Assembly: GCA_030598305.1 (NCBI GenBank)
Contig: JAUVQC010000066.1
Location: 1 to 6,995 of the forward strand
Source of the DNA: Actinomycetes bacterium
GTDB taxonomy: Bacteria; Actinomycetota; Acidimicrobiia; UBA5794
Direction of reading: 5' to 3'
DNA: 6,995 bases
The translations under genes and the position numbers were made by a program. Below the pieces are notes generated by a model. It did not search any database and was not told the DNA's origin. It saw only the letters and a list, made by a program, of their open reading frames with translations. Of this stretch, positions 1 through 6,083 are shown in pieces (positions within the stretch are counted from its first letter, which is position 1; the number at the start of each line of letters is the position of its first letter).

Positions 1-1396
1 CAGAAGCCAGGTGCATGAGGTCGACATCCTCTTCGTATTCGGCACGCTTCTCATTGACGAACGCCGAGCGTTCGGGCTCCTCGAGGTCCTCAATAGTGTT
101 GAAGAACACGGCGTTGACCGCTGCTTCAGGACCCATCACCGCAATCTCCGCGGTCGGCAATGCGATCGTTGCCTCCGGCCTGAATCCCGGTCCGGAGAAC
201 GCATAGAGGCCTGCTCCATATGCCTTGCGCACGATCACAGAGATTCGTGGAACGGTCGCTTCGGCCATGGCGGTGATCATCTTTGCTCCGTGGCGGATGA
301 TTCCTTCAGCCTCGACTTGGCTTCCGATCATGAAACCGGGGACGTCGGCGAGGAAGAGAAGGGGAATGTTGAAGGCGTCGCACAGCCACATGAACCGTGC
401 AGCCTTGTCAGCCGAGTCGACGAAGAGCACTCCCCCGAGGTGGGCAGGCTGGCTGGCAACGATCCCGACCGGTTTGCCGTCGAGTCGGGCGAAGCCGGTA
501 ATGAGTTCCTTTGCGAAGAGATGCTTGACAGGGAAGAACGACCCTTCATCGACGAGGCCGTGGATGAAATCGTGCATGTCGTATCCACCCTTCGGATCAT
601 CAGGGAGGACGGTCGAGATATCAACGGACTCGGTGGGCAGCTCGGGCTCGTACTCGTGTGGGTGCACCCGATAGTTGTCCGCCACGTACGAGAAGTACTC
701 CTTGGCCCATTCGATAGCTTCCTCGTCGGATGTCACGAGCGCGTCGCCGCATCCGGATGTCTCGCAATGCACTCGAGCTCCACCCATTGCTTCGAGCGTC
801 GTGTGCTCGCCAACGACCATCTGGGCCATCCTCGGTGAGCCGAGATACATCGAGGCGTTCCCCTCTACCATTACGACAACATCGGTGAACGCGGGGATGT
901 ATGCGCCGCCTGCGGCGGAAGGACCGAACAGGCAACAGATCTGCGGCACGCGGCCCGAGAGTCGGATCTGGTTATAGAAGATCTTGCCCGCTCCCCTGCG
1001 TCCGGGGAAGAGATCGACCTGGTCCGTGATTCGTGCGCCGGCAGAATCAACAAGGTAGAAGACAGGGAGGAGTTCGTCGTAGGCGGCTTCGAGAGCCCTG
1101 ATCATCTTCTCAACCGTGATCCTGCCCCACGAGCCTGCTTTGACGGTCGGGTCGTTCGCGATGACCATGACCGGCCGACCGTCCACGCGGGCCCTTCCGG
1201 TCACCACGCCATCGGCCGCCAAGACATCATCATCGCTACGAGCCAGTAGACCGTCCTCAACGAAGCTGTCAGCATCGACAAGGAGGTCGATCCGGTCACG
1301 GACGAAGAGCTTGCCCTGTGTCCTCAGCTTGTCGTGGTACCGCTCGGGGCCGCCGCCCAGGGCACGTTCAGTAGCCTTGGCGAGGCGATCATCCAT
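1..1396 (-). CDS. Acyl-CoA carboxylase, carboxyltransferase (beta) subunit, C-terminus cut by window edge
   Basis: Carboxyltransferase subunit of a biotin-dependent acyl-CoA carboxylase (propionyl-, methylcrotonyl- or acetyl-CoA type), which moves the carboxyl group from carboxybiotin to a cytosolic acyl-CoA. I translated 465 codons from the ATG at 1396-1394 without a stop; the family is usually about 510-540 residues, so only the tail is missing. The N-terminal crotonase-fold half has VDSAGARITDQ (116-126), FPGRRGAGKIFYNQ (130-143) and the oxyanion-hole segment GPSAAGGAYIPAF (158-170), followed by ASMYLGSPRM (181-190). The C-terminal half has GFARLDGKPVGIVASQP (301-317), GGVLFVDSADKAARF (321-335), DVPGFMIGSQVE (351-362) and RKAYGAGLYAFSGP (390-403). 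The start ATG overlaps the der stop as TGATG, and AGGA lies 10 nt upstream inside der, so translation is probably coupled to der. Neither a biotin carboxylase nor a biotin carrier gene is visible. The motifs resemble the YngE/AccD-like branch, but the acyl substrate cannot be assigned from sequence alone. Confidence 0.95.
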   Translation of the reverse strand, partial: MDDRLAKATERALGGGPERYHDKLRTQGKLFVRDRIDLLVDADSFVEDGLLARSDDDVLAADGVVTGRARVDGRPVMVIANDPTVKAGSWGRITVEKMIRALEAAYDELLPVFYLVDSAGARITDQVDLFPGRRGAGKIFYNQIRLSGRVPQICCLFGPSAAGGAYIPAFTDVVVMVEGNASMYLGSPRMAQMVVGEHTTLEAMGGARVHCETSGCGDALVTSDEEAIEWAKEYFSYVADNYRVHPHEYEPELPTESVDISTVLPDDPKGGYDMHDFIHGLVDEGSFFPVKHLFAKELITGFARLDGKPVGIVASQPAHLGGVLFVDSADKAARFMWLCDAFNIPLLFLADVPGFMIGSQVEAEGIIRHGAKMITAMAEATVPRISVIVRKAYGAGLYAFSGPGFRPEATIALPTAEIAVMGPEAAVNAVFFNTIEDLEEPERSAFVNEKRAEYEEDVDLMHLAS

Positions 1397-2706
1397 CAGT
1401 GACGGTTCCTCGTGCGAACCCTGATGGGGGTACCTGTGAAGTCATACGCTTCCCTGATTCGATTCTCGATGAACCGAATGTAGTCGGTTCCGAGCTCGCC
1501 ACCGCGCACGAACAGCACGAAGGTCGGCGGTTCGGTCTCTGCCTGGACCGCGTACAGGATCTTTGGGCGGCGTCCCTTGCGGATGGGCGGTGGGTGGGCC
1601 TCCTGTAGTCTGCGGACGAGCTTGTTGACCTCCGAGGCCGGGATCCTCTGTCTGCGATGCTCGAGGACCACACGGATGTACTTCGGCAGGCGGTGTGTTC
1701 TTGCGCCGGTCAGCGCAGACATCCGCAGCACAGGAGCCCAATCGACGAACGCAAGTCGGTCCGCAACGGAGTCCTCCGTTTCGAGGCGCTCATCCTCGGT
1801 AAGTTCATCCCACTTGTTGAGCAGGATGATCAACCCTGCTCCTGCCTTGGCGATCTCCTCAGCAAGACGCTGCTCCTGATGCGTCGCGCCGCGCTGGCCG
1901 TCGACAACGAAGAGGACGACGTCCGCCTGCCTCACGACGTCATGGGCCCGGAGTACCGAGTAGTAGTCGGCCTCGTCCTTGATCTTGGTATCGCGTTTGA
2001 TCCCAGCTGTATCGATCACCTCGAAGTACTCACCGTCAATGTCGACGATGAGGTTGATCGGGTCACGGGTCGTGCCGGGGACATCCGACACGAGAACGCG
2101 TTCGGACCCGGCGAGGCGGTTGAGGAGAGTTGACTTGCCCACGTTCGGGCGTCCGACGATTGCAAGGCTGGCGATCGTATCCGGGTCGGCGTCTCCCTCG
2201 AGGTCATCGGGGAATAGGTCGATGATGTGATCGAGGAGATCTCCTGTGTGCCTTCCCGCAAGGGCGGAGACAGGCAACGGGTTGCCGAGACCGAGCCCCC
2301 AGAGGTGGCCGAGATCGGACTCAGCGGCAGGTGAGTCGACCTTGTTCGCGACGAGGAGGTGGGGAACCTCTGAACGTTGGAGGATGCGCGCAATACCGAT
2401 GTCGTCGTCCGTCACCTCGGTGGTCGCATCGGCAACGAACACGACGAGATCAGCACCGGTGACTGCTATTTCGGCCTGCTCGCGGATATTCGCCGTGAGT
2501 TCCTCTTCGGGTCTGGCCTCCCAACCACCGGTGTCGACCACGTGGAAGTGATGCCCCGACCACTCGGCGTCGAACTGTCGGCGGTCCCGGGTGACACCAG
2601 CCTCCTCGTTGGTTACCGCGGACTTCCTTCCGACGATCCTGTTGACGAGCGTTGATTTACCCACGTTCGGACGGCCAAGGACAACGACGATCGGTGTTCT
2701 GCTCAT
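1396..2706 (-). CDS. der: Ribosome biogenesis GTPase Der (EngA)
   Basis: Essential tandem-GTPase factor that binds the 50S precursor and promotes late large-subunit assembly. At 436 residues it has the normal length. GTPase domain 1 shows GRPNVGKS (11-18), GVTRD (37-41), DTGG (58-61), NKVD (121-124) and SAL (147-149). An acidic linker of about 165-176 follows, then domain 2 with a second GRPNVGKS (185-192), PGTTRD (210-215), DTAG (232-235) and NKWD (297-300). The C-terminal KH-like domain covers about 350-436 and ends in GTPIRVRTRNRH, a basic tail like those of other Der proteins. The ATG at 2706 is preceded by GGGAG at 2718-2714 with a 7-nt spacer, and it overlaps the upstream DUF512 stop by 4 bp (ATGA). 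The downstream carboxylase starts on its stop codon. The segment after DTAG (IKRDTKIKDEADYYS) is less basic than the IRRRGKV-type switch II common in Der, but all nucleotide-binding motifs are intact. Confidence 0.98.
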   Translation of the reverse strand: MSRTPIVVVLGRPNVGKSTLVNRIVGRKSAVTNEEAGVTRDRRQFDAEWSGHHFHVVDTGGWEARPEEELTANIREQAEIAVTGADLVVFVADATTEVTDDDIGIARILQRSEVPHLLVANKVDSPAAESDLGHLWGLGLGNPLPVSALAGRHTGDLLDHIIDLFPDDLEGDADPDTIASLAIVGRPNVGKSTLLNRLAGSERVLVSDVPGTTRDPINLIVDIDGEYFEVIDTAGIKRDTKIKDEADYYSVLRAHDVVRQADVVLFVVDGQRGATHQEQRLAEEIAKAGAGLIILLNKWDELTEDERLETEDSVADRLAFVDWAPVLRMSALTGARTHRLPKYIRVVLEHRRQRIPASEVNKLVRRLQEAHPPPIRKGRRPKILYAVQAETEPPTFVLFVRGGELGTDYIRFIENRIREAYDFTGTPIRVRTRNRH

Positions 2707-4082
2707 CGTGCCGCTCCCAGTAGGCCGGCGGCTGTGGCTGGTGCGACCACCACGGGCGCAGCCGCTATGGCAGCCACATCAGCGAGCGGAGTGTCGTCGA
2801 TGAAGGTGTCTCCCGACAGCGCGACATCGGGGATCACGTAGGCCCCAACGGCACCTTGGTCGTTCTTGATCGTATTGATGATGTCTTCTCCAACCATGAG
2901 GCCAGCAACGGCGGTGTTCCCGCCGAAGAAGTCGTTCGGGACCTCCAGCAGCCTGATCCTCCGCCTCGCGAGATGCTCGAGACGCTTCAGTATCGGCCCG
3001 AGAACGGAACTTCCGTAGGCTCCGGTGAGCACCACCAGCGGTCCGGCTTCCGCATGTGGATCCTCGACCCTGTGGCGCACCGCACGATAGCCCTCGGCCG
3101 GCGCTGCTGGCATGGACCTCCACTCCCCCGTGACGATAGGCGCTGTTGAGCTCGAACCGTGTTCGAGACGGTCGAGCTCGTCGTAGAACGCCCTGACCAT
3201 GCCGATACCGTTCTCATGCTGTTGGAACCCCTCGTACGCTGCGGACTCCGGAACTTCGAGGCCTGCCGTGACATAAAGCTCGTCCGAAGCCTGGAAGATC
3301 CGCCTGCCCAGCATCTCGAGTGCTTGCTGCTGCCAGAAATCGACGACTTCAAGGTCGCGCGCAGCTTCCTCGCGTGTGTGCACCCTGAGATTCGCCTCCG
3401 AGTTGTACTTGGACAGGCCGAGGGGCACGATCCCAACGGTTTCGAGGTTCGGGAATCGGGTGATGACTTCTGCAAGCGTGCGGTCGAGGACAGCATCATT
3501 GTTGATATCCGGACAAAGGACTACCTGGCCGTGGACGGTGATGTCGCTGTCGAGCAGGGCCGCGAGCCATCGGAGGCTCGTCGCTCCTCGGCGATTTCGA
3601 AGCATCTCTGCCCTGACGTCGGGATCGGTTGCATGGATGGAAACGTAGAGGGGGCCGAGTCGGTCCTCAATGACCCTGGCAAGATCAAGTTCCGTGAACC
3701 GAGTGAGCGTGGTGAAGTTTCCGTAGAGGAACGAAAGGCGGTAGTCATCATCCTTGAGGTACAGCGACTTGCGCATGCCCGGCGGTAGCTGGTAGATGAA
3801 GCAGAATTCGCAATGGTTGTCACACGTCTGGACGCGGTCGAAGATCGACGATCCGAGCCGAATTCCGATCGGAATTCCGTCGGCCTTGACAACGACCGTC
3901 TCGATGTCCACGCCATCGCGCCTGAGGCCGAAGACCGGATCGGCGTCATCGACAAGTTGCTGGTACTCGATGACATCGTTCGGGATCAGACCATTGATCG
4001 ATACCAGTTCATCGCCCGCGACAAGGCCCGACGCCTCTGCAGGGGTGCCAGGGATGACCTCGAGGATCGTGGGAAGGGACAT
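2703..4082 (-). CDS. DUF512 family protein: PDZ domain plus radical-SAM-like Fe-S core, function unknown
   Basis: 459 residues from the ATG at 4082. Residues 1-65 form a PDZ-like domain beginning ILEVIPGTPAEASGLVAGDE, the usual opening of this family. A CX3CX2C cluster (C87, C91, C94, in CDNHCEFC) matches the canonical radical SAM 4Fe-4S signature and is followed by FIYQLPPGMRKSLYLKDDDY and the barrel-like segment LYVSIHATDP (145-154). The C-terminal DUF512 region contains LTGAYGSS (352-359) and PNDFFGGNTAVAGL (382-395), and the protein ends in an Ala/Val-rich tail (437-459). No signal peptide or clear membrane segment is visible. The reaction and substrate are not known to me. The frame stays open upstream to an ATG at 4271, but that would overlap 129 bp of ispH on the other strand, and family similarity begins at MSLPTILEV, so 4082 is preferred. 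The stop overlaps the der ATG by 4 bp. There is only a weak Shine-Dalgarno, and a TATCCT box 8 nt upstream suggests a leaderless message. Confidence 0.93.
   Translation of the reverse strand: MSLPTILEVIPGTPAEASGLVAGDELVSINGLIPNDVIEYQQLVDDADPVFGLRRDGVDIETVVVKADGIPIGIRLGSSIFDRVQTCDNHCEFCFIYQLPPGMRKSLYLKDDDYRLSFLYGNFTTLTRFTELDLARVIEDRLGPLYVSIHATDPDVRAEMLRNRRGATSLRWLAALLDSDITVHGQVVLCPDINNDAVLDRTLAEVITRFPNLETVGIVPLGLSKYNSEANLRVHTREEAARDLEVVDFWQQQALEMLGRRIFQASDELYVTAGLEVPESAAYEGFQQHENGIGMVRAFYDELDRLEHGSSSTAPIVTGEWRSMPAAPAEGYRAVRHRVEDPHAEAGPLVVLTGAYGSSVLGPILKRLEHLARRRIRLLEVPNDFFGGNTAVAGLMVGEDIINTIKNDQGAVGAYVIPDVALSGDTFIDDTPLADVAAIAAAPVVVAPATAAGLLGAAR
2714..2718 (-). promoter_or_regulatory. Ribosome binding site of der, inside the DUF512 gene
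   Basis: GGGAG on the minus strand with a 7-nt spacer to the der ATG at 2706, located in the last codons of the DUF512 gene. Together with the ATGA overlap it supports tight translational coupling. Confidence 0.6.
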
Positions 4083-4142
4083 GGATCCCGAGGATACCGC
4101 GCACCCTCGGAACAGGAGGCAGTTCTGCCGTAACCTGACCGG
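4083..4142. promoter_or_regulatory. Divergent promoter region between the DUF512-der operon and ispH
   Basis: Sixty bases separate two divergent start codons, so both promoters must lie here or inside the genes. On the minus strand TATCCT (4096-4091) ends 8 nt before the DUF512 ATG. On the plus strand TAACCT (4131-4136) ends 6 nt before the ispH ATG. Both distances would put transcription starts at or next to the initiation codons, as in leaderless messages. I see no good -35 hexamer for either. An inverted repeat, GGCAG-TT-CTGCC (4118-4129), sits between the two boxes and could be an operator. AGGAGG occurs at 4114-4119 on the plus strand, but it is 23 nt from the ispH ATG, too far for normal use. 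These assignments rest on pattern matching only. Confidence 0.4.
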
Positions 4143-5189
4143 ATGGTGACAAAGGTACTTCTGGCAGAGCCGCGGGGGTTCTGCGCAGGTGTTGAGATGG
4201 CGATCAAGGCGCTCACGTGGATGGTGCAGGTGTATGAACCGCCGGTCTACTGCTATCACGAGATCGTGCACAACGCGGCGGTGGTCTCAGCGTTCGAGGA
4301 TGCTGGCGTCATATTCGTTGACGACATCTCCGATGTTCCTGCTGGGATGCCAGTGATGCTGTCAGCGCATGGATCCGCACCGGAAGTCGTCGAGGCTGCC
4401 TCAGACCGCACCGCGGTCATGGTCGATGCAGTCTGTCCCCTGGTGACCAAGGTGCATCACGAGGTTCGCAGGATGGCATCCCAGGGCTACGACATCATCT
4501 ATGTCGGACACGAGGGCCACGACGAAGCGATTGGGGCCATGGCCGAGGCGCCCGAATCTGCCCAACTCGTCGACCCCCGCGTCGGTCTTGACATGTTCGA
4601 TGCTGATGCAGATGCGAAGGTTGCACTCCTGGCCCAAACCACTCTCGGTCTCTTTGAGTGGGAGGACGTACTCAGCCACGCCGAGGAACGCTTCCCCGAT
4701 CTGTGGACAGCACGCAAGAGCGACCTCTGCTACGCGACGACGAATCGCCAGGCAGCGATTCAGGGCCTCGCCGAACGTGCCGATGTGTTGCTCGTTGTTG
4801 GATCCGAAAACTCTTCGAATACCCAGGCACTTGTGCGGGTCGGAAAGAATGCCGGCATTCCCACGTACAGGGTCGAGAACGACACGGACATCGATGCATC
4901 ATGGCTCGACGGTGCTGATGTGGTTGGCGTGACCGCAGGGGCATCAGCGCCGGACCAACGGGTTCAGCGGGTCATCGAACGCGTTGCGCCCACTCATGGT
5001 GTCGATCAACTGCGGGTGACGACAGAAGATGAGTATTTCCCTCTCCCCCCATCGCTTCGTCGGTTCATGGCTGCATTGCAGCCACTGGTCGAGGGCGGGT
5101 TCGCGTGCCGCGTGCCGGGCGCCTCCGGCCCGATCGAGAACGATCGAGACTTTACGGCAACGGAAGCCCTCGCCATCCTCGGTGTATAG
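4143..5189 (+). CDS. ispH: 4-hydroxy-3-methylbut-2-enyl diphosphate reductase (IspH/LytB)
   Basis: Last enzyme of the MEP pathway: a cytosolic 4Fe-4S enzyme that reduces HMBPP to IPP and DMAPP. The three cluster cysteines are C14 (in PRGFCAGVE), C98 (in VDAVCPLVTKVH) and C196 (in SDLCYATTNRQ). Substrate-site motifs are also present: EIVHN (40-44), SAHGS (74-78), GHEGHDE (122-128, with E128 as the expected catalytic glutamate), QTT (165-167), SENSSNT (221-227) and TAGASAPD (264-271). The fold normally ends near the YFPLPPSLR segment (298-306). Here about 42 further residues follow, giving 348 compared with about 316 in E. coli. The ATG at 4143 is the first possible start because an in-frame TAA lies at 4131-4133. 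No Shine-Dalgarno is close to it. The gene is divergent from the DUF512 operon and convergent with the methyltransferase. Confidence 0.98.
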   Translation: MVTKVLLAEPRGFCAGVEMAIKALTWMVQVYEPPVYCYHEIVHNAAVVSAFEDAGVIFVDDISDVPAGMPVMLSAHGSAPEVVEAASDRTAVMVDAVCPLVTKVHHEVRRMASQGYDIIYVGHEGHDEAIGAMAEAPESAQLVDPRVGLDMFDADADAKVALLAQTTLGLFEWEDVLSHAEERFPDLWTARKSDLCYATTNRQAAIQGLAERADVLLVVGSENSSNTQALVRVGKNAGIPTYRVENDTDIDASWLDGADVVGVTAGASAPDQRVQRVIERVAPTHGVDQLRVTTEDEYFPLPPSLRRFMAALQPLVEGGFACRVPGASGPIENDRDFTATEALAILGV

Positions 5190-5205
5190 CTCTCCTGTCT
5201 TCGCT

Positions 5206-5245
5206 GAGTTGCGGAGCGACTCCCGAGGAACGCCGTAGGCGTTCC
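5206..5245. terminator. Tandem hairpins after ispH, possible bidirectional terminator
   Basis: Two adjacent stem-loops lie 16 nt after the ispH stop. The first pairs GAGTTGC (5206-5212) with GCGACTC (5216-5222) around a GGA loop, with one G-U wobble. The second pairs GGAACGCC (5227-5234) perfectly with GGCGTTCC (5238-5245) around a GTA loop. Neither strand has a T-run after the stems, so this is not a classic intrinsic terminator. GC-rich hairpins without U-tracts are proposed as terminators in some high-GC bacteria, and the place between converging genes fits that role. A processing or mRNA-stabilising structure is an alternative. Confidence 0.45.
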
Positions 5246-5259
5246 CCACGACCACCGGT

Positions 5260-5427
5260 TCAAAGGCAACGGCTGGAGTTATCAGCGTGAATCCAGAGGC
5301 ACGTACACATGGACCTCTCCCCTAGGCCACACCTACTCAGGCTGGAAGGCGTCACCCTGAGGTCGCCGTTACCCGATTCGAGGACGAATGCATTCGGTTC
5401 ATCGTGCATGGCCATGTCGTCACCCAT
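5260..5427 (-). CDS. Possible 55-residue ORF downstream of the methyltransferase (doubtful)
   Basis: An ATG at 5427, 7 nt after the methyltransferase stop on the same strand, opens a 55-codon frame beginning MGDDMAMHDEPNAFVLESG and ending at the TGA at 5262-5260. The first half uses mostly G/C-ending codons like its neighbours; the second half has rarer codons (AGG, AGT, TGT, CTA) and an odd Cys-rich composition (SMCTCLW). No convincing ribosome binding site precedes the ATG, and I recognise no family. It could be a real small gene, the eroded start of a longer one, or chance. There is a second ATG at 5415. Confidence 0.15.
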   Translation of the reverse strand: MGDDMAMHDEPNAFVLESGNGDLRVTPSSLSRCGLGERSMCTCLWIHADNSSRCL

Positions 5428-5434
5428 CTTGTGC

Positions 5435-6064
5435 CTACTTGGAGGAATCAACCGTGCGCGTGAAACTTCCATACATGAATCGCTGAATCGAGCCGCTCGG
5501 AGTTCGGTGTGCCTCACGCTCGAACCTCATCGGCTCAAAGCCAGCTCCTAGAACGTCACTCAGCGAATGCTCGTCATACCGTTGTACCGGCAGGCCGCTG
5601 CACTGGTCCGGACCGTCGGGAGCGAAAGTAGCGATGATGACATGCCCACCGGCCGGGATGACGGTCCTGATCTGGTCCACATAGCGTTCTTGATCCTCGG
5701 GTTCGGTGAGGAAGTGGAAGACAGCACGATCATGCCAGATCGCGAAGTGTTGCTCGAACATTTGGTCGGTGATATCGCTCTCGATCCACGTCACGTCCCT
5801 GGCCCGCTCGCCGAGCCTCGTGCGCGAGTTCCTGAGCGCTGTGGGTGACAGGTCGATGACCGAGATGTCGATGTAGCCGGTTTCCAGTAGGCGGTCGACG
5901 AGCACTGAGCTGCCGCCGCCGACGTCGATGAGTGGTGAGTTGAGGTTGGTTCCACAGGACGATATCAACTCGACCGAGAGGATCGGATCCGCCTGATACC
6001 AGCTCACCAAGTCGTGGTCTCGTACCTGGTACACATCCTCCCAGTGTTGTTTCCTTGGCTTCAT
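5435..6064 (-). CDS. Class I SAM-dependent methyltransferase, substrate unknown
   Basis: 209 residues with a Rossmann-type methyltransferase fold. The N-terminal HWEDVYQVRDHDLVSWYQ (7-24) is a family hallmark. Motif I is IDVGGGSS (46-53), the ribose-binding acidic residue is probably D71 in VIDLSP (69-74), and SDIT (96-99) probably contacts the adenine. WHDRAVFHFL (110-119) corresponds to the motif IV region, and PAGGHVIIATF (137-147) to the following strand. The C-terminal SGLPVQRYDEHSLSDVLG (156-173) and HRTPSGSIQRF (186-196) are also typical of this small-protein family. Some members are labelled trans-aconitate or thiopurine methyltransferase-like, but I would not transfer either function. 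The frame is open upstream to 6358 inside cmk, but family similarity starts at the ATG at 6064, which has GGAG at 6078-6075 with a 10-nt spacer. It lies 19 nt after cmk, so it is probably the last gene of the aroA-cmk operon. Confidence 0.92.
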   Translation of the reverse strand: MKPRKQHWEDVYQVRDHDLVSWYQADPILSVELISSCGTNLNSPLIDVGGGSSVLVDRLLETGYIDISVIDLSPTALRNSRTRLGERARDVTWIESDITDQMFEQHFAIWHDRAVFHFLTEPEDQERYVDQIRTVIPAGGHVIIATFAPDGPDQCSGLPVQRYDEHSLSDVLGAGFEPMRFEREAHRTPSGSIQRFMYGSFTRTVDSSK

Positions 6065-6074
6065 CTTCGGTGGT

Positions 6075-6078
6075 CTCC
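6075..6078 (-). promoter_or_regulatory. Ribosome binding site of the methyltransferase
   Basis: GGAG on the minus strand, 10 nt before the ATG at 6064 and within the 19-nt gap after the cmk stop. It supports the short start over the long upstream extension inside cmk. Confidence 0.55.
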
Positions 6079-6083
6079 ACTGA

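Larger units (their letters stand above)
5190..5434. other. Convergent intergenic spacer, 245 bp
   Basis: This is the only sizeable non-coding gap in the window. It holds the tandem hairpins near its left end and a weaker dyad, CTCAGG (5336-5341) with CCTGAG (5356-5361). A perfect 12-bp palindrome, CGAATGCATTCG, lies at 5385-5396. The doubtful 55-codon minus-strand frame covers 5260-5427. I see no tRNA, no mobile-element end and no clear promoter. Confidence 0.6.

Noticed and set aside
11..838. 275-codon open frame on the plus strand
   Set aside because: It is fully antisense to the carboxyltransferase gene, whose frame has strong family motifs throughout. High G+C leaves long open frames on the opposite strand; the translation is Arg/His/Glu-rich and resembles nothing I know.
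1657..2133. 158-codon open frame on the plus strand
   Set aside because: Antisense to the second GTPase domain of der, with no supporting motif.
3159..3788. 209-codon open frame on the plus strand
   Set aside because: Antisense to the DUF512 core, including its Cys cluster flank. No family motif; a shadow of codon bias on the real strand.
4114..4119. AGGAGG as the ispH ribosome binding site
   Set aside because: It is 23 nt from the ATG, an in-frame TAA at 4131-4133 excludes an earlier start in the ispH frame, and no other start codon follows it at a useful distance.
4083..4271. N-terminal extension of the DUF512 protein to an ATG at 4271
   Set aside because: The extra 63 residues are His/Arg/Cys-rich, overlap ispH on the other strand and precede the normal PDZ start of the family.
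5309..5551. 80-codon open frame on the plus strand
   Set aside because: Its second half is antisense to the methyltransferase C-terminus, it has no family motif, and no ribosome binding site precedes it.
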